DNA from: Byssochlamys sp. IMV 00236
Lineage: Eukaryota; Ascomycota; Eurotiomycetes; Eurotiales; Thermoascaceae
Reading direction: 5' to 3'
Length of the DNA stretch: 64,000 nucleotides
Assembly (NCBI GenBank): GCA_001931875.2
Contig: MSJH02000805.1
Coordinates: forward strand, 1-64,000
The position numbers and the translations under genes are program-made. The notes under the pieces were generated by a model. It was not told where the DNA came from, made no database searches, and saw only the letters and a list, made by a program, of their open reading frames with translations. Positions 35,937 through 47,404 of this stretch are shown here, piece after piece (the stretch's first letter is position 1; each line of letters opens with the position of its first letter).

Positions 35937-38032
35937 TTTGGTCTTCTGTGATAATTTGGATAGAGAGGTTTCCAATGAGGATTTGAAGGAAAGTAGCGTT
36001 ATGTTTTAGCAGAGTGGAACAAAGTCAGAGGAGCTTGATGCGAGGAAGAGCTACGTATATGTTGCGGGGAGGGGCACGAAGCTTTAAGACGTTCTCAGCT
36101 CCGGCCAGGCTAAGTGGGGTCCCAGATGAGCATCATGACTCTGGGACGGGACGTAATAATATTGGACATCAGAGCTACCTTAGTGGTGAGAACTGAGGTC
36201 TCGAGCCATCGATCAACTCTCCAAAGGATGCTGCGTTGCTGGATGATTGGGCTTGGAACCAGCTAAGTACTGTGGCTCGCTTCCCACAGGCGAGCAAGAT
36301 AATGTGAGCGGCTTAACCGACTCCTGCATGACGAAAGCATTTCTGCACATTAAAATAGTAAATTTACGGCGATCCATTGATAGCTCAAAGATCGGTTCCC
36401 CTGCTCATCCAGCGGCAACCATTCTCGCTAAGCCTTGTGTGTCCTGGACTCCTGCACAATGCTCCCAAGAACCATAGCCAACCTTATGTCGCGTGTCTTT
36501 GTCGCTATTAACTATTGAGTTGTTCATAAGCTCCCTTGTAGACGGTCCAGAATGGTCGACGGTTAGATCGCTTCCCAAGCTTCCAAGAAGGTTTGCTCGA
36601 GGTCACTCCGAAGGTCTCTTGTGATCCATTGAAATTGCAGAGTACAGTAAAACCGGCTCCTCGTATCTCCTGTCTCCACGAATAGGGTTTTGCTTACTCG
36701 AGTATGGGGACAATGGTCAGGTTGTAGAGAGGTCTTACACCGGTGTAGCAATGGGTTGCTGCACACACCACAACCTCGCTTAGGTGTATATCAGAAGTAC
36801 TGCACATAGAGTTCGCGATCACATGTACATATATCATCGAGCTTGAGCAGCGCGGAAGCGATTTCAATTCTCCGAGATAGTATGGAGGCAGTTCTGCGCA
36901 TTCCTCAGACACGCAAAGCAAAGAACAGCAATCTTTGGACGTATGCACAACCACGTTGCGGGGTGGGGATAATTTGGCACAGGGATCAACAAGACTTCGC
37001 CTAAAGGTCCCATCCCATCTTTACGGGAGCTGAAGAGTCCTGCAGGCTGAAACCCGTAAGACAATGTTAATGGCTCCTCTGTGGATAATGGCATGTTCCG
37101 GAGTCTGACCTGTGCAGGGTAATATGTCCATTGGGTCTCCTTAAAGGCTTAATGCCACCATAGATGCGTGGAGGGGCGATCTAGGGCTCCAAGTCATGAA
37201 TTAGATCAGTCACCGGCGAGTCCGTGGCCCTGGACTCGGACGTCCAAGTCGAGCGATCGGCATCCATGAACCTTGGAGTTGTTTTCAATTACTGCGCCCA
37301 TAGTACCCTTGTCGATCTATTTCCAATTTATTAGACTGCTAGCATTTTCGGAGGCCTGTGGCGGCTTCAGCGGCGCGGTCATACTAACCGTACGTAACGC
37401 CATAGCCGCCTTGAAAATCAATATTCTTGTCCTCGATGTTTATTTTCGGAGATTCGACTCTTTCTTTGAAGCTCTTCACTTACAATGTTGCATATTCCTC
37501 GCTCAATAAATGGCATGCATCGCCAATGCGATGGTAGATGCCAAGTAAGGATTATATCGTCATCCTTATCACAAAAGACCCTACTATGCTATTAGTAGCA
37601 GAAGCTAGGGTTCATATCTACCTTGCAATCTGCGAACTTCACACAAGCATCTGCACCTCAGAGCGCTAATGGTCTTTTCCAGCTTTCTCGCGAAAAGTAA
37701 TGTTATGCAAGAGGTCTAGTTGTTACGTGAGACCTCTAGAATCGATATCAGTGTCGGAATTTATCAATGAATGAAGTCTCGTCTACAAATAACTGCTCTT
37801 TTGCTGATGGTGGTATCGTCTCTTGTCTTGACTATTGTGATCATTGTCCCATAATAGCCGCGTTCAAGGCAAGTCCCTAGGTAACCTGGTCTGGCTTCCG
37901 GTCTCTCCCATTTCGGTACCGTCATGCATGCTCCATCGCACAGCTCAGAAATTTGAGTCCATGACGTCCATGGAAGGGTCCACGTATAGTAAACTTAGGA
38001 TTGGTATCTCTGCTTCTAGGACAGTAAAGACC
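35937..38032. other. Gene-poor interval with possible oxidoreductase relic
   Basis: About 2.1 kb between FKBP and histidinol-phosphatase without a gene I can model. On the minus strand near 37220-37310 a short reading TMGAVIENNSKVHG recalls the C-terminal substrate-side segment of GMC oxidoreductases (pattern MGGVVDN...VYG), but no FAD-binding start or other GMC motif was found. It may be a decayed remnant or chance. Confidence 0.3.
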
Positions 38033-39113
38033 CTATTGGTGGTTTCTGTTCATCGATAGTGAACAGAAGGGGAGCTGTTTCAACGCGGAAAGGCTCAAAG
38101 ACTGTATCTTTGTCCGTGGAAATCTGCTATCCACAGGATCCGTAGATTGCGTATCAGACAGCTCCAGATAGTGAAGTCTTGAAATAGCGGTATCCCCCAT
38201 AAATTGAATGACACGGTGGAAATTCAACCCTACCTGGTCAATTCCATGACTGTCGTCTGATAAGCAGAAACGTCCGTTTCTTACTAGGAACTCCTATGGG
38301 AAAGAGGCTTCAGCACAAGTGTTCTCCAAATTACAGATTGATTACAGATTGGCGGTTGATCTTACCTTACAGATCTCTGCTTTGGGGTATGGCTCACTCA
38401 TCCCTTTTCGTAGGGCAGCTGAGTTGAGTTCTAGCAGGCCCCCATACTCTGCAATAAAATCCAGATTACGCAGGATCTTTCTCCATACGCCAGGCCACTG
38501 GGTGAAGCTCCTCTCCGGGTCCTCGCTCTTCAATCTGATGAGGTCAAAATGTCCAACAACAGGTGGCTTCAACCTCTTCAGCATGTCGAATTGGGCGTCG
38601 AAGTATGCCTCGAATAGCTTTTCATCACTCCCTCCAGCGATGTCTCGTGCCTTTTCGTACATTGGGATATCATAATCGATCGGGATGGTATGAACGTGAT
38701 GAACAGATCCCACGAAAAACTCAAAGGGGAATGTAGACAACGATTTCTCGATGAGGGTGTAAGATTCGGGGCGGATCCAGTCGATCTCGAATCCAATTAA
38801 TATCTTGATTTGAGACGCATACTTTTCCCTCAGTCTGGAGGCCTCCTTGAAATATGCAGCCTCATTGACAACCATCTCTTCTTCAGTCAGGTGGGCTTCG
38901 ACCTATCTTCGAGGTCAGAAAAAGGATCCACTGGCTGCGGGTTTCTCGGCCCACCTCTTCAGGATAGAGATCTGCCTCATGTCGAGGCATGTGCTCAGTC
39001 AGACAAAATACCTCCATCTTCTGGGCAATTGCGGTTTGGATCACTTCCTCCAGAGAGTTCTTGGCATGTCCTGGGCAGAATTGGCCCGAATGGCTATGGT
39101 GTGAGAAAGGCAT
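38033..39113 (-). CDS. his2: Histidinol-phosphatase (PHP family)
   Basis: 318-residue model. Minus-strand exons 39113-38955, 38902-38366 and 38293-38033, in phase. It hydrolyses L-histidinol phosphate to L-histidinol, a late step of histidine synthesis, in the cytosol. The PHP metal-site motifs are all present: MPFSHHSHSGQFC with H6-x-H8 at the N-terminus, CLTEHMPRH, FEIDWI, GSVHHVHTIP, VGHFDL, and LSDDSHG near the C-terminus. The length is close to yeast His2 (about 335). The start is the ATG of MPFSHHSHSG, as usual in fungal homologues. Intron 1 ends exactly before VEAHLTEEEM. The locus looks intact. The symbol follows yeast HIS2; local nomenclature may differ. Confidence 0.92.
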
Positions 39114-40648
39114 GAGGGGCGGTTCTCACACAATCGGCCAATTTCTCGTGTCGTCAATTTTGGCAGCGTGAAAACTGTAGTGAATAGGGATTCTAGACTT
39201 CCTGGTCAGTGAGAACAGATAGCACAAAATACTGGCTCAGAAAACGCAAAAGGGCCCAAAATCCCCTACTCAAAGGACACAAAGTTCTGTGATAAATACG
39301 AGGCGATGATCTTTAAGGGCACAAAGCAATCGCCTCTTGAACGGGGAAGGGGAAAGGCAAGGACCGAACAGAACAAGCACAAATATTAAGAAGAGAAACC
39401 AGGTACGAGAAGGACTCGAATCGTTGAGGCATAAAGGAAAAAGAAACAATGAGAACGGGATCGTAGCTCATCTAGATCGGTCGTTTCCCGCAGAGAGACA
39501 GCCGTACCGATCAACGTCAATGAGAGCTTCAAGATACACTGCTTGACATACCTAGGACTATTGGGTCAGCAATAGTGATACGGGCTTCATCGATATACCA
39601 GAGAGCGGAGCAGGAGGTAGGTGTGGATGTTCGATATGAATACAGACAGCGGTTGTTGAAGTTTCGATGTGGGACCCGGGAACACGGTGCGATAAGACTG
39701 CGATACCTAGACTACTCGACAAAGTTTTCTTCTGTAAATTCCCCCGGCATGAGCTCCTTCCCCACTTACGATCATTGCATCTTTCTATAGTCCAGGTAGT
39801 TAAAACATAAATAGCAAAGATCTCATATTATGTAGATACATGTTTGCTTCATTATATCTCCGAAATTAGTGTCTGGCTTAACACAATTTCATGTCGTGTT
39901 ATTGTTCTCGTCTGATAACATCTGAAGTTGTGCGTCACTCTACAACACATGTAACTAGGTGTGAGCGAGCGGCCAAGGCATTTAGATCGGATACCGCATG
40001 ATTCCAGCAACCAGAGCTGCTGTACTTGATTTTTCCCCAAGTCTATTGTCCAGCTTAACTGGAAATCGACCCCATATCTCATACGGAGCACTCCATATCC
40101 CAGCCGTTTATACTTCCCACCTATAAAGCACGCAGCGGAAAGGAAGGGACAGGACAATTCTCCGAGAACAGACGGGAACCAAATCTTCTGGAGTGTTAAT
40201 ATGTGACGCGTGTGCTATCCTTCCTCATTCGTCATGAAACTAAAGCATCACAACCTCTTCCCGAGAGGGCGATAATAAGCGTGCTCTTCTTTCGGTTCGA
40301 TTCTCGCTAGCTCACGAGAATCTAGGCATGTCTGACGCTGGGAACTGCATCGTTGGGATAGCAACGTAGTTTCACGTTACAAACGTCGATCTCCTAGCCG
40401 AGGATGATATCTTTAAATGCTTGGTATGTTGAGTAGTATCTGCAACGACTCTGTTCCATGCTTATCCGTTTTAGGTCTTTCATATCGTCGACTGGTATGC
40501 GACGGAGGCAGAGTCACAACCAGACACATCATATACCACAGGACCGTGGCCATGAGCCGCAGAGCCTGTACACTCGTAGGGCCCAATCACGAAGCATTAT
40601 GGACGGCACACGACGTCCCCTATTCTCAGACCAATAAGCTTCCTTGTC
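39114..40648. other. Intergenic region, no gene recognised
   Basis: About 1.5 kb between the histidinol-phosphatase start and the holo-ACP synthase stop. Short frames exist on both strands but none shows a family motif or a convincing start with splice continuity. It should hold the his2 promoter. Confidence 0.45.
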
Positions 40649-41119
40649 TCACTCAGCAGCAAGAACCGTTGCGACGACATATTCTCCATCGTGCGAGATG
40701 GAGAGTTTCCCAATCCGTGCATTCCCCTCTGTCTTAGCATCCAAGTAAATGACCTGCGGTCTCCCGGATCCCAGCGTCCCTGTGTCTTCAACACTGACTA
40801 GAACATCCTTCCATCCAATCGCACCTGCCCCTCTAGTTGAAGCCTTGCGTGCCGCTTCCTTTGCTGCGAATCTACCTGCCAGCCAGCGAGCCATATCCGA
40901 TGTAGGAGTTACTGTACTGAGACAAGGTCCGGCTCTAGTAGACAGGTGAAATCTGGACCGGAAATCTCGTTGTTCTTGTTCGCAAAGAATTCGACGGGTG
41001 AAACGATCGAGCTTTGAGGAGCCTTCTTTAGTGGCAGACGTGATCAAACGAAGGATACGCGGAAGGTGGACTATGTCAGTACCGATGTTGAGAGGGTACG
41101 GGAAGGGTAATGGTTTCAT
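40649..41119 (-). CDS. pptB: Mitochondrial-type holo-ACP synthase (4'-phosphopantetheinyl transferase)
   Basis: 156 residues, intronless, ATG start MKPLPFPYPLNIGTDIVHL. AcpS-type phosphopantetheinyl transferases move the 4'-phosphopantetheine arm of CoA onto the serine of acyl carrier protein. Signatures: GTDIVHL with the Mg-binding Asp15, GRFAAKEAARKAS with Glu88, and KLSISHDGEYVVATVLA with His143-Asp144. The length is that of a stand-alone AcpS; yeast Ppt2 and Aspergillus PptB are the mitochondrial counterparts that activate mitochondrial ACP. No strong cleavable presequence is visible. The symbol rests on family resemblance. Confidence 0.9.
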   Translation of the reverse strand: MKPLPFPYPLNIGTDIVHLPRILRLITSATKEGSSKLDRFTRRILCEQEQRDFRSRFHLSTRAGPCLSTVTPTSDMARWLAGRFAAKEAARKASTRGAGAIGWKDVLVSVEDTGTLGSGRPQVIYLDAKTEGNARIGKLSISHDGEYVVATVLAAE

Positions 41120-41986
41120 GTTGTTGTTGTCGTTGTCGCGGGTAGTAAGTAGCTTGGCTCAAGAATTGAGTGCACATCCGGGCCGTGAGGCATCAGTAGT
41201 ATAAGTTGGCCATGTCAACGAGTTGTATTAAAGGGCTGGAGCATGGACTTGGGTCGCGTTCCCAAGAGAACAGACCAGAGGGGTAATAAGCTACAAGCAA
41301 CCCTTGGAAAAGTTGACCGATGACACGACTGGAACTTCCGCCGCATGGGCCAATAAGCGGACGTTGTTACTACCAAGAGTCTGGCAGCGTCAACTCCGAT
41401 AGCAACCTTGTTATGCGAAGAATCAGTACAAATTAACAGAACTGTGGCCTTTAACTAACTGTACCTTTGTTTTTCCAACGGACTTTATTAGTCTGCTGTT
41501 AAGTCTTACAGTGCTCGAACAGGTCTGGCAATTGGTCTACTACTGTTAATTAAAATAAGGGGACGGATAATAGCAGCTCTTGACTACTTGTTGGGCCAGA
41601 TATATCCGAAATTTCCACACAAGATGGTGACCAAGGCGTTATATCACGAGCAGTCTTATAATCACCCATCATATCTTCCCGAAGGAGCTCGCCTGGTCGC
41701 GAATGAGACATCATACCCATGAATACCCATGAAGTAAACAGTCAGGAGAGAAATGTCGTAAACGTTTCTATGCGAGTTAGACCTTTATATGTACACTATC
41801 ACATCATGAGCCAGATCAATCAACCGGCTACGATGGTCCTATAAGCCCCTCAAGCGACAAGTAACCTGGATCCGGAATACCACCAGTCATTCTTGTGTAG
41901 CCGCGCCCTGAGATCGATCATGCCACGCTGTCATTGTACACTGAGTAGCTGTCCTCAGATCATGAATGTCTTCCGTTGGGAGATTT
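41120..41986. other. Intergenic region, no gene recognised
   Basis: About 870 bp between the holo-ACP synthase start and the 3' end of the ATP synthase subunit K gene. Both genes are on the minus strand, so this holds the pptB promoter and the subunit K 3' flank. No other feature was seen. Confidence 0.45.
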
Positions 41987-42423
41987 CTAGTGGCTTGCTG
42001 CCTTCGAACCTCCGTCGACATTCTTCAAGAAGTCCCTAAATGGTACCACACGCGTCAGCAACCCGTCGGTTTTGAGATTATATATCAGAGCGTTGCTGAG
42101 GGGGCCAAAATCGCAGATTGGAAGGGAATACGCACTGGATAAACTGCTCCTCATCCTTCGAGGCGGCGTTGATCGGAGGACCCTGGGCCGGGTTCTTTGC
42201 AGCACCACCGCGGGTAGCGAGATAGGTAGTGCCAAAGATCGCACCGAGGACGCCCATGGCGAGCTATAGTAACAGGAAGTCTGTTAGTTGCATATCTGGC
42301 ACTCAATTGACTCTGACAAGCGCAAAGGGAGAAGGAGAAACCGAGCAAAATAGAGACCATGACAGAGTGACGTACATAGTGCGAGCCGACCTTCTTGCCG
42401 GCAATCTGGTAGTAGGCGACCAT
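41987..42423 (-). CDS. atp19: Mitochondrial ATP synthase subunit K (Atp19-like)
   Basis: 74-residue model, exons 42423-42376, 42263-42136 and 42035-41987 on the minus strand, in phase. The protein starts MVAYYQIAGKKVGSHY, then LAMGVLGAIFGTTYLATRGG, a single transmembrane helix (about 17-32), then a conserved QGPPINAASKDEEQFI and a short acidic/helical tail. This matches fungal subunit K, a small inner-membrane subunit associated with F1Fo-ATP synthase dimers. Intron 1 is placed directly after SHY, at the edge of the membrane helix. Length and motif order are typical. It is divergent from the MTP18-like gene, another mitochondrial protein. Confidence 0.9.
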
Positions 42424-43214
42424 TGTAACGGAAGAGTCTCGTTCAGAGCTGTGAAAAAGCCGGTGGAGACAGGATCAATAGGGCGATAATGGTGCGAGGC
42501 AATCCTATGGAGGCGATGCGAATATGAGAACGAAGGTTGAAGCTGCGTATTCCGGAAGAGCGGCCTTGGCAGGCTAGCCCGTTTCTGGATATGTGGTCAC
42601 ATGATATGGAGTGCCGCCAAGTCCGAGAACGACCGAGGAAAACGCGGAGGCCGGCAAAAGGTGGGATGCGGAGAAGAAGCCGGAGGAGCTCCAGGCAAAG
42701 GCCGACATGATGAACGCTAAGACTGGTAGATATGTGAGATGGCGGACGTCATGAACGGCGCAGATGCAGCAAGCAGAACACGATGCCAGCTTGTAATAAT
42801 GCGTCTTGGGGAGGGGAAGATTCGATTCCACATCATGGCAGTGCTGTCCGGCACTCCCGGGGTCTTCAGATGTTGCCCAGCAAAGCAACTATTCGAAGCA
42901 ATCACCGTCGTCGTAAAGTAATAGTTGCTGTTCCCCCCGGTATTGTGCTCTTCCATGATCCACCGTTCCTCCGACGGCTTTCTTCCCTTGCTCCTCGGAT
43001 ACCCCTTGGCGGAATAATACTTGCCGGTTGCACAGCATTTACTTAACGTGGTGCCTGATCTCGTGCCGCGGTCTTGATCACCTTTCGACATACTCTCTTG
43101 TCTAAATTCGCTGCTCCTTCCAACACACGAGGAGAGTCCAGATATTCCAGTTCGCCGTCTTTAACATCTGTGTCAGTCCTCCGCCTGTGATAGTCCAGCC
43201 TTCATCTAGTCACG
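42424..43214. promoter_or_regulatory. Divergent promoter region of subunit K and MTP18-like genes
   Basis: 790 bp between two divergently oriented starts, both for nuclear-encoded mitochondrial proteins. A 44-residue frame starting MSAFAWSSSGFF on the minus strand near 42.7 kb has no recognisable family and was not called. Shared control is possible but not shown. Confidence 0.4.
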
Positions 43215-44650
43215 ATGTTCTGGGGAAAGCGGAAAAGCGATGACGACGGTGTTGCCCATGTCCGAGACGAACCTCGTCCGGACTTCAGCAAGCAACCTCT
43301 ACCCCGCGAGAAACTTCCTCCCAAGCTACAGCAGCTAGTTGACCGTGAGGATAACTTTTTTGACGAAATTTACAGTCCATAGTACGTCCGATCTTGCTGT
43401 TTATCCGTCTCGTTGCATTGCTATGATCTAGCTCGCGTGCGGGCTACATACCCTCGGTCAACGTCATTAGAGCTTCTGGCTCCGCTTCCCCGCGACGTGT
43501 TCAACACCATGTCAATATATTCGGGGTGCTACGAACCCGGCGCAAAGTGGCCTCCAGAAGCTCTTCTAGATTGTCATTGAGCCTTTTACGCATTTTGACT
43601 GTCCAACAGGATATAATAGCTAATAACTCGACAGTTCTGTGGACACCAATGATACCCCATACAGATATGCTGCATACGCGAACCGTATTCGTACCATCCT
43701 TCTTTCTGCACATCGCTATGTCGCCTACACATCCGACATAGGCGAATCTTTCCGGCCAGTAGCACATCCCCTGCTGGTCCGCGGAGCATACGCGATTTCA
43801 TGGACATACATCCTTGGTGACGTCGCCCATGAGGGCTATAAGGCCTATTTGCGCAACAGGCGCGTCCTAGCGCCACCCAGCGAGGCATACAAGGATGCCA
43901 CGGACCTGAACTTACCGCATGTGATGAGAGGAATGGCGACTGGCAATATCAGTGGCTCCCTCACATCTAGCTCGTCTTCAGTTGATCAGAGCAGGCCGAA
44001 TGAAGGGGACGCGGATCTAGTGCCATGGCCTACCCCCCATATTCCATTGATAGAGGACTACCGGGTTATCATGGCGAAGCGGGCCGTGTTCCAAAGTATA
44101 GCAAGTATGGGGTTGCCTGCATTCACGATCCACAGTGTCGTCAAGTATTCGGGCAAGTATCTCAAGAACAGCAAAAATGCGATGTTACGGACCTGGGGGC
44201 CTATAGGAGTGAGTAACACCCTGGACAGACGTTCAACCGGAACCACACTTCGAGTAGTATGAGCTAATTGTATTGTTCCTTTAGCTTGGTCTCTCCGTGG
44301 TCCCTTTCTTGCCTTATCTGTTTGACCGGCCCATAGACGAAGCAGTTGAATGGGGTTTCGAGACAGCGATCCGCTCGTTTGCCGGAGAATCGGAGGTTGT
44401 GCCTCTCCAGAGCCCTGCTCACTCTCAGTCGGGAGAGGTCGCTACGCTCGATTCTGTTTTGAAGCTGCAAGGTGAGAAAACGCGCCAAGAGGCAGTGCCT
44501 GAGGGTTCGCAGAGTAGCGATTCGGTCCCGTCATGGGAAGAATATAAGGAGAACAAGCTTCGCCAGCGTGAGCAACGAAAGCAGGGAAATCAAGACAGTA
44601 GTATCTTGTCGAAGATTTCTTTTGTGTCCGGCAAGAGTAAGGAGGAATGA
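43215..44650 (+). CDS. MTP18/MTFP1-like mitochondrial fission process protein
   Basis: 368-residue model. Exons 43215-43381, 43635-44208 and 44285-44650, in phase. The 253-bp first intron ends GCTAATAACTCGACAG, a strong branch site plus acceptor. The protein starts MFWGKRKSDDDG. The core TPYRYAAYANRIR, RYVAYTSDIGESFRPVAHP and SWTYILGDVAHEGYKAY is the MTP18 signature. A low-complexity Ser-rich insert lies around the middle, then MAKRAVFQSIASMGLPAFTIH and GLSVVPFLPYLFDRPIDEAVE, both hydrophobic enough to be inner-membrane helices. The C-terminus is a charged tail (WEEYKENKLRQREQRKQ). Animal MTFP1 is an inner-membrane protein affecting mitochondrial fission; the fungal role is inferred from the family. 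A tempting alternative intron 1 acceptor near 43430 breaks the frame. Confidence 0.88.
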
Positions 44651-45505
44651 TCCAGTGCACAGAGCTATCTGTTAGTTCTCTCAACTCTTGTTCAGCCACG
44701 GTTTCTTGCGCACTATATAATTTACCCAATGAGCGACTTTACAGGATGAAGTGGTTCGTTCCTATAAGCTGGGTTTCTTTCCAATGTCCATTCTCTTGCT
44801 TTAGTTAATACCTGCACTAGATGTGCAGCAAACATGTTCCTCTATGCCTCAGCGGCTTGTGATTCCTTATGGTTGAGGATAAGGCCAGTAGGTCAGCTAC
44901 ACAATAACATTTACTGTCCACTTGTATACTCTTGTGATATATAGATGTAGAAATTGACCTTGTTTGGTGTCTGGTAATGTGAAAATTGAAGGACCTGTAT
45001 GTGTGTTTCCCTGAAGCCCGTGCTATTTTCCAGTAAGATCTGGCTATTTATTTATCCGATATCTATGGCCATTCCAATTATCCGGGTTGACCGCCATCGC
45101 AAAAATGTAGGGTAACAGTCTAACTCTACATAATATTAATATACTAGAACTCAGTGACTACAGTAGTAATCAGATATCTCCACTGTTAGAAGCCTCCCCT
45201 ATCTAGACAGTCAAATATTCTCGGGGGTTGAATCGAAGTCTATCTAGATACATTTGCGCGTACAAGAATGACGTCACATAAAACGTTTGTCACTGCTTGA
45301 GAATGTCTTGAGAATGTAGCAATAACCCTCCGACTATAGGAAAGAGAGTAGATAAAATCTATTAGCTCTAGGGATATACCACAGAGATGCTGTACCAGAA
45401 TGCATGCGCTTTTTCAATAAGGGCATACTTGGGGCAAGCGGGCGAGGTTCTTATGTGCGGAAAGTTCCATATATTTTCTAGTTGCGCTTGGACCTCTCAA
45501 CAATT
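44651..45505. other. Intergenic region, no gene recognised
   Basis: About 850 bp downstream of the MTP18-like gene up to the first tRNA. It starts the debris-rich stretch that runs to 48.2 kb. No coding or RNA feature was seen. Confidence 0.45.
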
Positions 45506-45577
45506 GGCCGGCTGGCCCAATGGCAAGGCGCTTGACTACGAATCAAGAGATTGCAGGTTCGATCCCTGCGTCGGTCA
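45506..45577 (+). tRNA. tRNA-Arg (anticodon ACG)
   Basis: 72 nt including the discriminator A. Acceptor GGCCGGC pairs with GTCGGTC (two G-U pairs); D arm GGCCCAATGGCAAGGC; anticodon stem CTTGA/TCAAG around loop CTACGAA, anticodon ACG; T arm GCAGG-TTCGATC-CCTGC. A34 is normally edited to inosine, allowing CGU, CGC and CGA to be read. No intron. An imperfect hairpin and T7 run follow at about 45589-45615 and can serve as the Pol III terminator. Confidence 0.95.
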
Positions 45578-45835
45578 ATGAATGGTCTCTCTTAAAGAGA
45601 GATCACTTTTTTTGTCTCTATACTTTTTGCAGGCAGCACAAAATCCATTAGACTTAAATAACAATCTATATCTAGAATATAGATTAAGAATAATATTAAA
45701 AAAAAGTGAACTTCCTGTACCCTTCTGTTAAGCGCAATATTCAGTTATTCATTTTTTTTGTCCGGCTCTATCCGGCGAGAACTGCGGCAAAATTTTTATT
45801 GCGTAAGGTAGAAGGTGCAAAAAAGAAAATTCGAA
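45578..45835. other. Spacer between convergent tRNA genes
   Basis: 258 bp, AT-rich in its middle. AACTTCCTGTAC at about 45709 is also found in the LTR of element A (about 18947). TTCTGTTAAGCGCAATA nearby resembles TTCTGTTAAGGGCAATA at about 29698, at the edge of the RIP block. It may be a scrap of an LTR element that inserted beside a tRNA. Confidence 0.35.
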
Positions 45836-45907
45836 TGACCGACGCAGGGATCGAACCTGCAATCTCTTGATTCGTAGTCAAGCGCCTTGCCATTGGGCCA
45901 GCCGGCC
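45836..45907 (-). tRNA. tRNA-Arg (anticodon ACG), inverted second copy
   Basis: Exact reverse complement of the tRNA at 45506-45577 over all 72 nt. The upstream flank TCAACAATT is also shared with the first copy. The two genes are convergent. A T-rich stretch (TTTTCTTTTTT) follows on the minus strand as the terminator. Confidence 0.95.
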
Positions 45908-46459
45908 AATTGTTGAAGATTGGATTCGGAGCAGCCATATAACAATCTCGGACCATGTAGGATGTAACCACTTCATAGTCGTCACTACCTACGTCGGTAA
46001 AGACGCGATACTTACTTTTTTCTCAGTATACTACTTTCCTAGAGTCCTTTTGCTACTAAGTATATATTTATTTCAGGCTAGCTATAAAGGACTGTATGTA
46101 TAAGGACGTCATCCCCGTTTTACAGATGCATTCAGTTCTTCATGCTATATATATATATTATTACTACACCATCTACTACAGGCAATAAGAAAAGTAATCA
46201 GGAAGTTCACGAACTGACTGAGCCCTACTTCTAACTTAGCTACTCTTACCCCGTTTATAAAGACCCTTCGAGGTATATCAATTGAAAAGCCTTACTCGAA
46301 GGACTGCGGTAAGCAGGTAGGATCAGCTACTTAAGTATACGACCCAGATCAATGAGGTGTGCACACATCTGTAGACAACCGTAAATAGGTAGCTATCTTG
46401 CCAGTCTCAATTGTTTCGTGGATGGACTACTTCGATGTATAGCCACCTAGAGAAGCCAT
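45908..46459. other. Intergenic region, no gene recognised
   Basis: About 550 bp between the tRNA and the ABC-transporter relic. The transmembrane and first nucleotide-binding parts that should precede the relic are absent here. An AT-dinucleotide run lies near 46148. Confidence 0.45.
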
Positions 46460-47170
46460 GATCACGAGATTAAACCCGGCGAAAAAGTCGCCGTCTGCGG
46501 TCCGTCGGGCAATGGTAAAACATCTGTGATAATGACCCTCCTGCAGATGACAAAAGTGAAAAGCGGGAGCGTCTCTATCGATAAATGGGACCTGGCATCC
46601 ATACAACCATCTGATATCCGCCTGCCTCAATGTTATTCCCCAGGACCCGTACTTCATGCCTGGCACCATCCGGCTCAACATAGACCCCCATACAGTCGCC
46701 TCTGATGATGAGATACTCCGCGCAGTCAAGAAAGTGGGCCTGTGGAGGCAGATTCAGACGAACGGTGGCCTTGACGGAGATCTCAAAGATTCGAAATGGT
46801 CCATGGGAGAAAGGCAACTGCTAGCCTTGGCGAGAGCGTTAACGCCACGAAGTCCCATCTTGATCCTCGATGAAGCTACAAGCAAGTATGCTGCTCCCAG
46901 GTAATGCAGCAAAGCATAGATTTACCACAAGGGCTAACGAATGATAGTGTCGACCGTGAAACAGAATCGATCATGCAGAAAGTGATAGAGACAGAATTCG
47001 CCAATAAGACGATTATCATGGTCACACATCGACTCCGCTATATCACTAAGTCTGACCGAGTGGCTCTGATAAAGAATGGAGAGCTCGTCGAATTTGATAG
47101 TCCATCCGCATTACTTGCGCGGGAATCTGAATTCGCGGGCCTTTTTACTGCTTTCAGAGGGTCATTTTGA
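46460..47170 (+). pseudogene. Relic of an ABCC-type ABC transporter, second nucleotide-binding domain
   Basis: Remains of the C-terminal ATP-binding domain of a multidrug-resistance-protein-type transporter. Walker A CGPSGNGKTS near 46497, IDKWDL, the Q-loop NVIPQDPYFMPGTIRLNID from about 46633, a degraded signature WSMGERQLLALARAL, Walker B ILILDEATS, a GT-AG intron (about 46886-46949 with GCTAAC branch site), then SVDRETES-like sequence, H-loop VTHRLRYI and the C-terminus ending FRGSF with a stop. A frameshift separates Walker A from the Q-loop near 46622-46632. The transmembrane domains and first ATPase domain are missing upstream. The intron splice signals survive, so this was a genomic fragment rather than a retrocopy. 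It cannot encode a working transporter. Confidence 0.83.
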
Positions 47171-47404
47171 TCGTCTACACAGCTGATCCTTCTAAGAAGC
47201 TCGATAGATATAAGCTAAGTATATTAAGGGTAAAGAACGTGACCTGACTACTTAACAACTCCGAGCACAAGCTGCAGATATTCAAACTAATAAAAAGGCA
47301 AGTTTAATTGCTCTAAGAAAAAGCCCTTCCACCTTATAATTCCAAGAGGATATGAAGCAAAAAGGGACAAAAAAAAGAGGAAATAAATAAATAAAAAGAC
47401 AAAA

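Noticed and set aside
35347..36009. A 220-residue forward ORF
   Set aside because: Antisense to FKBP exons whose spliced product matches the family along its whole length.
40295..40315. GGTTCGATTCTCGC resembling a tRNA T arm
   Set aside because: No matching acceptor stem, anticodon arm or 5-bp T stem could be formed around it.
42574..42888. A 104-residue minus-strand ORF in the divergent promoter
   Set aside because: No family resemblance, and its 44-residue core starting MSAFAW lacks supporting context.
45387..45971. ORFs over the tRNA genes
   Set aside because: They contain translations of the tRNA sequence on both strands and no other similarity.
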